From Arthrobacter sp. StoSoilA2 (GTDB lineage: Bacteria > Actinomycetota > Actinomycetes > Actinomycetales > Micrococcaceae), in the NCBI RefSeq assembly GCF_019977195.1, contig NZ_AP024643.1, positions 620,001-684,000 of the forward strand: DNA of 64,000 bases, in the 5' to 3' direction. The notes under the pieces are model-generated. The model did not search any database. It saw only the letters and a list, made by a program, of their open reading frames with translations, and was not told where the DNA came from. This document shows, piece after piece, positions 1-6,886 of the stretch. Within the stretch, counting starts at the first letter, position 1; each line of letters opens with the position of its first letter. Position numbers and translations under genes: made by a program.

Positions 1-216
1 CACATCGCCAATACCGGGAGGCCGGGCCGTGGCTACAAATTGCGCCCGGGACTACTGCTGGCGCTGGAGCCATGGGTCATGGCGGACACCGCCGAGCTCG
101 TTACCGATGACGACGGGTGGACGCTGAGAAGCGCAACAGGTTGCCGCACAGCCCACAGTGAGCACACGATAGCCATCACCGACGACGGGGCTGAGATTCT
201 CACCTTGGCGCGCTGA
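1..216 (+). CDS. map: Type I methionine aminopeptidase, C-terminal part (truncated by window edge)
   Basis: Reading frame 1 is open from the first base to a TGA at 214-216 and gives 71 residues. They match the C-terminal end of type I methionine aminopeptidase, the metalloenzyme that removes the initiator Met from nascent proteins. Seen directly: residue Glu23 in an LALEP context and Glu54 in SEHTIAIT. In the family these positions are the last two metal-ligand glutamates. The protein ends with the usual DDGAEILT-type tail. The start and the other ligands lie to the left of the window. It converges with the regulator at 245. Identity is confident; which map paralogue it is cannot be told. Confidence 0.9.
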   Translation, partial: HIANTGRPGRGYKLRPGLLLALEPWVMADTAELVTDDDGWTLRSATGCRTAHSEHTIAITDDGAEILTLAR

Positions 217-244
217 GTGGGTCTCGAGTGCTGCTGCGCTGGTC

Positions 245-733
245 TCAGGTGCCGCTGCGCTGGGTTGCCGCGATCAGGCCGGTCATAGCCTGGTGGAGTT
301 CGGCCACCTCCTCGCGGCTGAGCTGCAGGAGCTCCCGGATTGCACCAGGAACCGCCGTTGCCTGATCCCGAAGTGCTGCTCCCTTTTCTGTCAGCTTGAC
401 GGCAAGCGCGCGCTCGTTGCCAGGCACGCGCTCGCGGGTAATCAGCTGTGCTTCCTCAAGTCGTCGCAGGAGTGGGGACAAGGTGGCGGGCTCGTGGAGG
501 AGGCTGTCGCTAATGTCCTTTAGTGTCCTGGGGCTCCGTTCCCAGAGTGCAAGCATCACAAGGTACTGCGGATGCGTCAGCCCGAGCTGTTCGAGGATGG
601 GCTTGTAAATGCCCACAACACTCCGCGAGGCAACCGTCAACGCGAAGCACAGTTGGCGTTCCAAAAGGAGGTCGTCAGTCTCGCTGGTCAGGCTTGCCTC
701 ATTGGTCAGGCTCGTCTCATCCGTCTGGGTCAT
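245..733 (-). CDS. MarR-family regulator, OhrR-like, with N-terminal redox cysteine
   Basis: A 162-residue winged-helix MarR protein. The N-terminal region has LCFALTVASR followed by LGLTHPQYLVMLALWE, the arrangement of OhrR organic-peroxide sensors, and Cys29 sits where OhrR has its peroxidatic cysteine. The wing is the ERVPGNERALAVKLTEKG region. I chose the ATG at 733 because GGGGAAG lies seven bases upstream; a GTG at 748 in the same frame would add MGKTA. The first 25 residues are low complexity and encoded by an 18-bp tandem repeat (685-720). No ohr gene is adjacent, which is unusual for OhrR. It is divergent from the small gene at 821, with a palindrome at 750-771 that is the likely autoregulatory operator. 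A non-peroxide MarR role is possible. Confidence 0.82.
   Translation of the reverse strand: MTQTDETSLTNEASLTSETDDLLLERQLCFALTVASRSVVGIYKPILEQLGLTHPQYLVMLALWERSPRTLKDISDSLLHEPATLSPLLRRLEEAQLITRERVPGNERALAVKLTEKGAALRDQATAVPGAIRELLQLSREEVAELHQAMTGLIAATQRSGT
685..720. repeat. 18-bp tandem repeat, two copies, inside the OhrR-like gene
   Basis: Two adjacent 18-bp units, 685-702 and 703-720, match at 16 of 18 positions. They encode the repeated TSLTNE/ASLTSE-type N-terminal tail of the regulator. The repeat is a whole number of codons, so copy-number change would keep the frame. Confidence 0.8.
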
Positions 734-749
734 GGCCGTCTTCCCCACT

Positions 750-783
750 CAATTAGTTAGTGCACTAATTGTTAGCGTACTAT
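750..783 (+). promoter_or_regulatory. Putative OhrR/MarR operator and divergent promoter
   Basis: An inverted repeat CAATTAGT-N6-ACTAATTG spans 750-771 and contains a perfect 12-bp palindrome TTAGTGCACTAA at 757-768. A TACTAT -10-like box follows at 778-783, pointing to the gene at 821, so the palindrome would cover its -35 region. The upstream region of the divergent regulator gene is also here. AT-rich palindromes of this size are typical MarR/OhrR operators; binding is inferred. Confidence 0.6.
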
Positions 784-820
784 GAACTTGTTGAACCGTC
801 TAAAAGAGGAGTCGATCCGC

Positions 821-1045
821 GTGGCAAAGGAATCCTTTACCCAGAAATTCATGCGCGCTACGGGAAAGCTGAGGGTCATCTTTGGCCCGGCACACAGCAG
901 CTCCATCGATCACGAAATGACCGAGGCCAACCGCAGGCTCCTGGCCCAACGCGAGGCGGAGACGCAGCAATGGGAAACCCTTCGCCGTCCGGACGGCAGT
1001 ACGTATGTGGTTCCCCGTAATCCAGGCGACAAGTCGCTGCGCTAA
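821..1045 (+). CDS. Small conserved-type protein, paralogue of the gene at 1166
   Basis: A 74-residue soluble protein of unknown function. I chose GTG at 821 because AGAGGAG lies nine bases upstream; the in-frame ATG at 782 overlaps the promoter and lacks a ribosome site. From this start the protein aligns with the next small gene: both have about 15 N-terminal residues, then a (K/R)L-x-x-(I/V)FGPA core, a polar middle, and an aromatic-valine C-terminal stretch (YVVPRN here, YAVRNN there). No transmembrane segment or cysteine is seen. It is divergent from the OhrR-like gene and may be under its control. No family name can be assigned. Confidence 0.65.
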   Translation: MAKESFTQKFMRATGKLRVIFGPAHSSSIDHEMTEANRRLLAQREAETQQWETLRRPDGSTYVVPRNPGDKSLR

Positions 1046-1165
1046 GCCTTTTCGCCCGCCGCGATTCCGCGCCTTTTCCGGCCTGCGGGCGTAAAATTGG
1101 CGTACTGGTACGGCATGCGCCGTCCTGCCGCTTTTCTCTCTCCCGTTGAAAGGAGGTGGAAGAAC

Positions 1166-1396
1166 ATGGGACGCAAGTTGGAAAACTTTCAGCACGTGAC
1201 CGAGCGGCTGCAGTCCGTATTCGGACCAGCAACCCATGGGGACACGGATGCCCCTGTTGTGCATAAACACGACGACTTCGAAACGGCTTCCGAGGAAGAC
1301 TTGAAGACCTTCGACATTGAGACCGATTCCGAAGGCCATCACTACGCCGTCCGGAACAACGATCCAGGGCCAACTTCAACCGACTACAGCGTATGA
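1166..1396 (+). CDS. Small acidic protein, paralogue of the gene at 821
   Basis: A 76-residue acidic protein. The start at 1166 is well supported by AAAGGAGGTGG shortly upstream; a longer frame from 1097 would run through that ribosome site. It shares the RLQSVFGPA core and the C-terminal YAVRNN stretch with the 74-residue protein at 821, so the two look like a tandem duplication that has diverged. It has many Asp and Glu residues in the middle and no membrane segment or signal peptide. It is followed by a strong hairpin terminator at 1457. Function unknown; adjacency to a peroxide-type regulator suggests a stress link but does not show one. Confidence 0.65.
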   Translation: MGRKLENFQHVTERLQSVFGPATHGDTDAPVVHKHDDFETASEEDLKTFDIETDSEGHHYAVRNNDPGPTSTDYSV

Positions 1397-1456
1397 CCAC
1401 CAGTAACTGTGACCATTCCTAACTGTGACAGGCAGTAACAACGGCACCCAAATACC

Positions 1457-1486
1457 GAAGGACCGGACCGCGAACTCCGGTCCTTC
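1457..1486 (+). terminator. Hairpin terminator after the gene at 1166
   Basis: A perfect 11-bp stem, GAAGGACCGGA (1457-1467) with TCCGGTCCTTC (1476-1486), and an 8-nt loop. There is no long T run after it. The same stem core recurs at 2191-2220. Confidence 0.8.
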
Positions 1487-1562
1487 CTTGTGTAGGGCAG
1501 GCCTTAAGTAGGGTGGGCTTCCTGCCGGCCGGGCTTGCTTCCCGGGATCCTACCCACCCCTG

Positions 1563-1590
1563 TTGAGCCACTTATAAGCATGCTTATTAT
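1563..1590 (+). promoter_or_regulatory. Promoter with 14-bp palindrome upstream of the lapA-like gene
   Basis: A TTGAGC -35-like box (1563-1568) and a TATTAT -10 box (1585-1590) are 16 bp apart. Between them, overlapping the -10, lies a perfect palindrome ATAAGCATGCTTAT (1574-1587). This placement suits a repressor operator. Which protein binds is unknown. Confidence 0.5.
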
Positions 1591-1645
1591 ATGAGTGCAT
1601 GGACATGTGATGGGCACGCATACGTTCTGGGAAAGGGGGCTGTCA

Positions 1646-2005
1646 ATGAGCGCTCAAGATGATGCCGCAATGGCCCGGGGAGGCTCTGGACGGGCCGATC
1701 ACCCGCAGCGACGGGTCGCGCCGGGCAATTCCCGGCCCACGCGAACAGCAGCAATCTGGGTGGCAGTAGCTGTGGGCCTGGTGGTGTTGGTCCTGTTGAT
1801 CGTCTTCTTCGTCCAGAACCAGGACATGGTCACTGTTCGCTTCTTCGGATTGGAAGGCGCACTCGCCCTCGGCACCACGCTGTTCATCGCAGCTGTTGGA
1901 GGAGGCGTGCTGGTGGCGCTGGCCGGGGGTGCGCGGATTCTTCAGCTCAGGGTGAGCAATCACCGGCGCCAAAAGATGATCGGCGGACAAGGAGGCGGAC
2001 TATGA
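1646..2005 (+). CDS. LapA-domain (DUF1049) membrane protein
   Basis: A 119-residue protein with a polar, probably cytoplasmic N-terminus of about 36 residues, two transmembrane helices (about 38-60 and 72-95) and a basic C-terminal tail. Between the helices it has FFVQNQDMVTVRFFG, the hallmark of the LapA/DUF1049 family. That family is small inner-membrane proteins linked to lipopolysaccharide assembly in Gram-negatives and of unclear role in actinobacteria. Start at 1646 is preceded by AAAGGGGG; longer in-frame starts back to 1595 have no ribosome site. The stop overlaps the ATG of the next gene, so the two are translationally coupled. Confidence 0.8.
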   Translation: MSAQDDAAMARGGSGRADHPQRRVAPGNSRPTRTAAIWVAVAVGLVVLVLLIVFFVQNQDMVTVRFFGLEGALALGTTLFIAAVGGGVLVALAGGARILQLRVSNHRRQKMIGGQGGGL

Positions 2006-2181
2006 CGGACACTCCGCTGGAGGACGAGAAGTCGCCGGACCGGCCTGCTCCAGAGGATGGCAGGGAGGCTGCCGGTCTCCTTGGTGACGCTCTTTCCCCG
2101 GTGGTCGCACCTGAATACACGGACGAGGAGCGACTGTCCGAACCCGATAAGGAGGGCAGGCAGGAAGCGGGCGACAAGTAA
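2002..2181 (+). CDS. Tiny acidic protein coupled to the LapA-like gene
   Basis: A 59-residue frame begins in an ATGA overlap with the LapA-domain gene (2002-2005) and ends at TAA 2179-2181. The product starts MTDTPLEDEK and ends in KEGRQEAGDK. It is very rich in Glu, Asp and Pro, without hydrophobic segments or cysteine, and is probably disordered. The overlap, the high third-position GC and the terminator immediately after the stop support a real gene. No homologue is recognised. It may be an accessory subunit of the LapA-like membrane protein, but that rests only on coupling. Confidence 0.6.
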   Translation: MTDTPLEDEKSPDRPAPEDGREAAGLLGDALSPVVAPEYTDEERLSEPDKEGRQEAGDK

Positions 2182-2186
2182 TTAAG

Positions 2187-2224
2187 TGCGGAAGGACCGG
2201 AGCATGTGCTCCGGTCCTTCCGCA
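2187..2224. terminator. 18-bp stem bidirectional terminator
   Basis: A perfect 18-bp inverted repeat (2187-2204 and 2207-2224) lies between the converging small acidic gene and the DUF4193 gene, so it can serve both. It contains the same GAAGGACCGGA core as the hairpin at 1457. Confidence 0.85.
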
Positions 2225-2282
2225 ATTAATCCCGACGGCGGCACTCCCTGACGATTCATGTTCCGCCGGGGTGGTGGTCGTC

Positions 2283-2582
2283 TTAGCCTTCGCAGTCAGT
2301 GCAGTAGGCGACGCCATCCTTTTCGCGGGCAATCTGCGAACGGTGGCGGACCAGGAAGCATGAGTTACAAGTGAACTCGTCGCTTGCCTGGGGGATGACC
2401 TGGATGATGAGTTCTTCAGCGACGATTTCGCCGCCGGGACCGTTGGCGTCCAGGCCGTCGGTTTCGTCGAGTTCAAGAACCACGCTCTTGGCCGTGGGGG
2501 CGCTGGCGGACTGGAGCGCCTGGAGGGACTGCTCCTGGTTCTCTTTTACATCGGTACGGAGTTCGTCGTAGTCGGCTGCCAC
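2283..2582 (-). CDS. DUF4193 family zinc-ribbon-like protein
   Basis: A 99-residue protein matching the actinobacterial DUF4193 family over its full length. It has an acidic N-terminal region rich in Ala, Ser, Glu and Asp, and a C-terminal module with CNSCFLVRHRSQ and a final CTDC pair. Two CxxC pairs of this kind would bind zinc. The start is GTG at 2582, with AGAGG nine bases upstream. It stands alone between two terminators. Members are widespread and small in actinobacteria; the biochemical role is unknown. Confidence 0.88.
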   Translation of the reverse strand: MAADYDELRTDVKENQEQSLQALQSASAPTAKSVVLELDETDGLDANGPGGEIVAEELIIQVIPQASDEFTCNSCFLVRHRSQIAREKDGVAYCTDCEG

Positions 2583-2689
2583 TTTTTGATGCCTCTTCGT
2601 GTTAGGGGGTTACCGGGTATGCAACGTACAGCATGCCATGAAAATTCCATACCATACCCCAGATACGGCGCTTGTGGCGAAAACCACGT

Positions 2690-2717
2690 GCGTGGCGGCC
2701 CAAAAAGGCCGCCACGC
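2690..2717 (-). terminator. Hairpin terminator after the GH3 gene
   Basis: A perfect 11-bp stem, GCGTGGCGGCC (2690-2700) with GGCCGCCACGC (2707-2717), and a 6-nt loop that reads TTTTTG on the minus strand. It lies 21 bases beyond the GH3 stop. Confidence 0.75.
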
Positions 2718-2738
2718 CGCGCCAATTGCCCTCTATTA

Positions 2739-5237
2739 TTACCGCACCTCGATGTCCAGAGTCTGGAAGCTGTCCGCAACATGGCGACCCACCAGCAGGC
2801 GGAAGCTTCCACGCTCGAACTGCCAGCCGCCGTCGTAATGCGCGAAAGCCTTTGCCGGGATGCGGACTTCAACGCTGTCAGTCCCCGCCGGAGCAAGGTG
2901 GGTTCCTGCGTAGCCTGCCAACCAACGGACCGGACGTTCCACAGCGGAACCGGTGCGCTCAAGGTAGACCTGAACCACTTCACGTCCCGTACGCGTGCCC
3001 GTGTTCTTCACCGGGACATGCACAACCACGTCGTTGCCGGCCGTGACCGACTGTGGTGCGTGGGCGGTGCCGAACTCGAAGGTCGTGTACCCGAGCCCGA
3101 AGCCGAAAGGCAGCGCCGGAGCGGGGCCCCCTTCGCCTTGCTGCTTGAGCCACGCACGGTAGCCAACATGAATTCCCTCGGAGTAGACCACCTTGCCGTC
3201 CACGGGAGTGGTGTTCAGGACCGGAACATCCTCCAAGGCTGCCGGCCACGTGGTGGGGAGCCGACCGCCAGGTTCCTCGGCGCCCAGCAGTATGTCTGCA
3301 ATCGCGTTGCCGAACTCCTGGCCACCGAACCAGCCCAGCAGCACCGCGTTGACGTTCTTGAGCCACGGCATCACCACAGGTGAACCCGAATTCACCACCA
3401 CCACCGTGCGTGGGTTGACGGCGGCGACGGCTTGTACGAGTTCGTTCTGGAACCCCGGAAGGTCCAGGTCCTTTCGGTCAAAGCCCTCGGATTCGATGGC
3501 CGCATTGGTTCCGACGACCACCACAGCTACATCTGAAGCCCGGGCGGCTTCCACCGCGGCGTCGATCTCCGCCTGAGGATCCGCCACCACGGTTTCTTCG
3601 CCCAGCAGGATTGCCGTGAACGGGATGATCTGTTCCTTGGGCAGGCGGTATTCGGCTTCGATACGCACCAGCTGGCCGGCTGCGGTCTCAACTGCGTGAA
3701 CAGTCTTGGGCGGGTCGAAGAGCGCGGCACCCAGGACGTCGGTGTCGTCCTGGATTTCGTCGTTGAAGACTTCGGCTCCATCCAATGAGAGGCGGATGTG
3801 CCCTACTGTGCCCACTCCGAGGTGGTGGACACCTGCGGAATCGGCTGTCCAGTCGGTCTCCATCCGGATGATGGCGGCGCCTTCCGGGATGCCGATGCCG
3901 AACCAGATCAAGTGTGACGCCAGGCGGTCTTCGCCCGAGAGCTCCGTGTCGTCTTCTGCGAGGAACGTCACGCGGATCCCAGGGACATTGGAGACCGGAT
4001 TGTGCAGTGAAGTCCGGGGGAACGCCTGAAGGCCCTCGGCCACCTTCGCGCCACGCGCATAGGTGACTTTGACGCCGTCGGGCAGTGCTTTGCGCAGCCC
4101 CTCCAAGGGCGAGACGGTGTACTTGGGCATCACCGTGGCGCTCCCGCCGCCTTGGGTGCGGGCCTCTTCAGCGTTATGGCCGATCACGGCCACGCTCTTG
4201 AGCGTCGCGGCGTCCAGCGGCAGGAGGCCGCCTTCGTTGCGGACCAGGACGGCGCCCCGGACGGCAACTTCACGCGCGACGGCGGCCCCGTCCAGTTTCG
4301 CGGGGAGCCCGGTGACAGCGGGTTCGAAGCCTTCGAGTGAGCCGACGCGGGCAGCGAGTCGCAGGATGCGGGTGACCTTTTCCAGAATGGCCTCGCGGCT
4401 GACGCGGCCGTCCTCGACGGCGGCCAGAAGTTTGGGACCCCAGTGGCCTACCGGTCCGGGCATTTCCAGATCCTGGTGCGCGTTTGCGGCATCAACGGAA
4501 CGCACTCCCGTCCAGTCGGAAACCACCACGCCGTCGAAGCCCCATTCTGTGGAGAGCGGGGTTTCCAACAGCTTGTTTTCGCTCGCCGTGGTGCCGTTGA
4601 TGGAGTTGTAGGAGCTCATGACCAGCCAGGCGCGGGCCTCCGTGATGGCGTCTTCGAACGCTGCCAGATAAAGCTCGCGCAACGGGCGTTCGTCCACCAC
4701 GGAGTCCGAAGTGAAGCGTTCCGTCTCGGCCTCGTTGGCCAGGTAATGCTTGGGAGTCGCCCCTATGCCCATGGACTGCACGCCGGCAACGTATCCGGCG
4801 GCCATGGTTGCCGTGAGCCGCGGGTCCTCGCTCATGCACTCGAAATGACGGCCACCCAGGGGTGAACGATGAAGGTTGATGGTTGGGCCGAGTACGGCGT
4901 GGACGCCCTTGCGGCGGGCCTCCTGCCCGAGAACCTGGCCGTAACGGCGAGCGGTTTCTACGCTCCACGTGGCGGACAGGGCGGACGACGACGGCAGGGA
5001 GATTGAGTCGTGCCGCTCGTCGAAGTCTTCGCCGCGGACGCCTGCCGGACCATCGGACATGACGATGCGGCTGAGGCCGATTTCCGGGATGGCGTGGGTG
5101 GACCAGACGTCCGCTCCCGTCAGTAGTTGGATCTGCTGCTCCAGGGAGAGGCTCTGTGCGAGTTCCCGGATGCGCTCTTCGGCGTCCGGCGATCCGGTTT
5201 GCGGGGCCGTGACAGCGGCCGACAATGTGGGGTTCAT
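2739..5237 (-). CDS. Glycoside hydrolase family 3 beta-glycosidase with PA14 insert
   Basis: An 832-residue exo-acting beta-glucosidase or beta-xylosidase type enzyme. Domains in order: N-terminal TIM barrel (about 20-330, with SDGPAGVRG, HLNRSP-like LHRSPLGGRHFE and KHYLANEAE), the (alpha/beta)6 sandwich, a PA14 carbohydrate-binding insert near 400-540, and a C-terminal fibronectin III-like domain (about 720-800). The nucleophile is Asp241 in VVVSDW. No signal peptide is seen, so it probably acts on imported oligosaccharides in the cytoplasm. The ATG at 5237 has GGAG nine bases upstream. It is divergent from a TetR gene, with two operator-like repeats between. Substrate cannot be fixed from sequence. 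Confidence 0.92.
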   Translation of the reverse strand: MNPTLSAAVTAPQTGSPDAEERIRELAQSLSLEQQIQLLTGADVWSTHAIPEIGLSRIVMSDGPAGVRGEDFDERHDSISLPSSSALSATWSVETARRYGQVLGQEARRKGVHAVLGPTINLHRSPLGGRHFECMSEDPRLTATMAAGYVAGVQSMGIGATPKHYLANEAETERFTSDSVVDERPLRELYLAAFEDAITEARAWLVMSSYNSINGTTASENKLLETPLSTEWGFDGVVVSDWTGVRSVDAANAHQDLEMPGPVGHWGPKLLAAVEDGRVSREAILEKVTRILRLAARVGSLEGFEPAVTGLPAKLDGAAVAREVAVRGAVLVRNEGGLLPLDAATLKSVAVIGHNAEEARTQGGGSATVMPKYTVSPLEGLRKALPDGVKVTYARGAKVAEGLQAFPRTSLHNPVSNVPGIRVTFLAEDDTELSGEDRLASHLIWFGIGIPEGAAIIRMETDWTADSAGVHHLGVGTVGHIRLSLDGAEVFNDEIQDDTDVLGAALFDPPKTVHAVETAAGQLVRIEAEYRLPKEQIIPFTAILLGEETVVADPQAEIDAAVEAARASDVAVVVVGTNAAIESEGFDRKDLDLPGFQNELVQAVAAVNPRTVVVVNSGSPVVMPWLKNVNAVLLGWFGGQEFGNAIADILLGAEEPGGRLPTTWPAALEDVPVLNTTPVDGKVVYSEGIHVGYRAWLKQQGEGGPAPALPFGFGLGYTTFEFGTAHAPQSVTAGNDVVVHVPVKNTGTRTGREVVQVYLERTGSAVERPVRWLAGYAGTHLAPAGTDSVEVRIPAKAFAHYDGGWQFERGSFRLLVGRHVADSFQTLDIEVR

Positions 5238-5306
5238 TTTATTTGACTCCTTTGATGCGGATGACCAGGAGAGCGCCGATAGGTCTCATGGAGAGACTGT
5301 AGCGAT

Positions 5307-5361
5307 AAAAATCGAGTGTGACTAGATTTTTAGACAATAAATCTAGGATGACTCGATTTTT
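5307..5361 (+). promoter_or_regulatory. Twin operator between the GH3 gene and its TetR regulator
   Basis: Two related inverted repeats. The first, 5307-5331, is AAAAATCGAGT-GTG-ACTAGATTTTT with one mismatch between arms. The second, about 5339-5361, has AAATCTAG and ACTCGATTTTT arms around a 4-base centre. A further repeat CTAGATTT/AAATCTAG joins the inner halves (5322-5346). Shared half-site: ACTNGATTT. They occupy the divergent promoter region, as expected for a TetR repressor controlling both genes. Confidence 0.7.
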
Positions 5362-5372
5362 GATGCGTGAAA

Positions 5373-5384
5373 TAGACTGACTCA
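5373..5384 (+). promoter_or_regulatory. Leaderless -10 element for tetR at 5385
   Basis: TAGACT (5373-5378) is followed by exactly six bases and then the ATG. No purine-rich ribosome site precedes the start. This fits an mRNA whose first base is the A of ATG. Confidence 0.55.
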
Positions 5385-5999
5385 ATGTCAACTTCCAAGG
5401 CCCGCGGGCAATACGCGAAGGGTGCGGAACGCCGCGAACAGATCATCCAAACGGCGACGGACGTCTTTGCGACCGAAGGTTTCGAAGGGACTGCTCTCAA
5501 GCGCGTGGCGGAACTCGTGGGGGTCAAGGAAGCCACCCTTTTCCACTACTTCAAGGGCAAGCAGGAACTCCTCACTGCAGTCCTGGCAGAGCGTGACCGG
5601 CGGTCCATGTCAGTGGTCGGCCAAGAGGAAGCGGGGCTTGGCCTCATGGCGCCGATCGCCGAGCGGAACCGGCACGAGCCAGGGCTGACCACCCTGTACG
5701 CTGTCGCGTCGGCCACAGCCAATGATCCCGGACATGACTCCCACGGCTACTTCAAAGAGCGTTACGAGGACTTGGTGCAAGGCCTTACTGAAGACATCGC
5801 CCGCCGGCAGCAAACCGGTGAAGTCCGGAGCGACGTTGACGCGGCCCTTCTCTCCAGGTTGGTTGTTGCGGCGTTCGATGGCCTGCAGTTGCAGTGGCTC
5901 TATGACAAAGACGTGGACATGGCCGATGGGCTAAGGCAGCTGATTGACGTCCTGCTGGCGCCGGTGCAGCGCGGCAAAGGTGAACGCGGCAACGGCTAA
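5385..5999 (+). CDS. TetR/AcrR-family repressor, probable regulator of the GH3 gene
   Basis: A 204-residue TetR protein. The DNA-binding domain is at about 10-60, with FATEGFEGTALKRVAELVGVK as helix-turn-helix and TLFHYFKGKQELL as the conserved following helix. The C-terminal ligand domain resembles other TetR proteins only loosely. It is divergent from the GH3 glycosidase, and the shared region holds two copies of an ACTNGATTT operator, so autoregulation plus control of the glycosidase is likely. The ligand may be a sugar aglycone or oligosaccharide, but that is not shown. Translation probably starts on a leaderless mRNA. Confidence 0.88.
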   Translation: MSTSKARGQYAKGAERREQIIQTATDVFATEGFEGTALKRVAELVGVKEATLFHYFKGKQELLTAVLAERDRRSMSVVGQEEAGLGLMAPIAERNRHEPGLTTLYAVASATANDPGHDSHGYFKERYEDLVQGLTEDIARRQQTGEVRSDVDAALLSRLVVAAFDGLQLQWLYDKDVDMADGLRQLIDVLLAPVQRGKGERGNG

Positions 6000-6019
6000 C
6001 GCAAGGAAGGACCGGGGCG

Positions 6020-6236
6020 TCAGTGTACCGGATCGAAGGCGAGGGCGGCCGCGACCGGAGCATTTGGCCGCGGTTCCTCCGGAAGGTCAGGGCTGGCCCC
6101 GAGTCGCCGTATGATCTCCGGGGCCATCATTTCCTGCCATCGCAACTGCTTTTCGTAGTGCCTGGCGCGCAGTGACGGCGTGTCCGCGGAGCATCCGCAG
6201 ATCCGGCTTGCGTTCAGCCGCTCGGCTGCGCCCTCC
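6020..6236 (-). pseudogene. Remnant of a TetR-family gene (C-terminal piece only)
   Basis: On the minus strand an open frame without any start codon runs to a TGA at 6020-6022. It reads ...TPSLRARHYEKQLRWQEMM then APEIIRRLGASPDLPEEPRP and NAPVAAALAFDPVH. The pattern of a leucine-arginine helix, (M/L)APEI-RRLG, then P-E-PRP-A-VAAAL is the C-terminal helix region common in actinobacterial TetR proteins. The piece is cut at its N-terminus by the intact TetR gene that ends at 6237, and its end looks shifted after VAAAL. I read it as a scar of an earlier regulator replaced by the accessory block. Recognition is from memory of family patterns, so confidence is moderate. Confidence 0.5.
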
Positions 6237-6857
6237 TCAGCGGCTCACGCGTGGCAGCAACGCGAACGCGCTCTCGGCAATCCGGGTCAAGCGGGCAGGG
6301 CTGTGGCCGTACGCACCGACGACATCTGTCCCGCGGATCACGGTTAGCACGAGGAATGCCAGATCTTCAGCATCGGCATCCGGGTCGATGTCTCCGTTGC
6401 GCTGCGCCGCGCGCACACACTCGGCCACCGCCGTCACGAGCATAGAGAAACATTCGGCAGCAATGCGCTGCACCTCGGCGTCTGAGGCACCGATCTCCAG
6501 AGCCATCTTGCCCGCGAAGCACGCAGCCGCCGCCCGGTCGGAAGCTGGGGGCACATCGTCGGCTAGAGGCACCCCGTGGACGGCGCGGAGTAGGTAGCTG
6601 TGGAGCCGTTCCAGTGCGCCGTCGTCCGTTCCGGCGAGAACCTTCGCCGGAACGTTTCCCAACCGGTTGAAGTATCCGGTCATCGCTTGCACCAGCACAC
6701 CGTGTTTACCGTCGAAAGCGGCATAGAGACTGCCGCGGCCCAGCCCGGTGGCTGCGCTGATGTCGTCCACGCTCGTGCCGTTGTAGCCCGACTCGCGAAA
6801 TTGCCGCTCGGCGGCATGGAGAACGTGGTCGCGGTCGAAGGTTCGTGGTCTCGCCAT
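6237..6857 (-). CDS. TetR-family repressor of the oxidoreductase cluster
   Basis: A 206-residue TetR protein beginning MARPRTFDRDHVLHAAE. The helix-turn-helix is at about 23-45 (GYNGTSVDDISAATGLGRGS) followed by LYAAFDGKHGVL. The ATG at 6857 is preferred to an upstream frame start at 6893: TATCTT (6864-6869) lies six bases before it, giving a leaderless start, and the extra N-terminus would be atypical. The C-terminal half has the family motif around AAACFAGKMALEIGA. It is divergent from the SDR gene. Two TCAGTACA repeats and a TTGACA promoter in the shared region point to local repression of the oxidoreductase genes. Confidence 0.88.
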   Translation of the reverse strand: MARPRTFDRDHVLHAAERQFRESGYNGTSVDDISAATGLGRGSLYAAFDGKHGVLVQAMTGYFNRLGNVPAKVLAGTDDGALERLHSYLLRAVHGVPLADDVPPASDRAAAACFAGKMALEIGASDAEVQRIAAECFSMLVTAVAECVRAAQRNGDIDPDADAEDLAFLVLTVIRGTDVVGAYGHSPARLTRIAESAFALLPRVSR

Positions 6858-6886
6858 ACATACAAGATAGAGCCGAAAGGTCGTAA

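Noticed and set aside
1021..1100. CGCCCGC/GCGGGCG repeat after the first small gene as a terminator
   Set aside because: Only a 7-bp stem with a 25-nt loop and no T run; too weak to call.
2586..3383. A 265-codon plus-strand frame across the GH3 gene end
   Set aside because: Antisense to the C-terminal GH3 domains, Arg rich, no ribosome site or motif.
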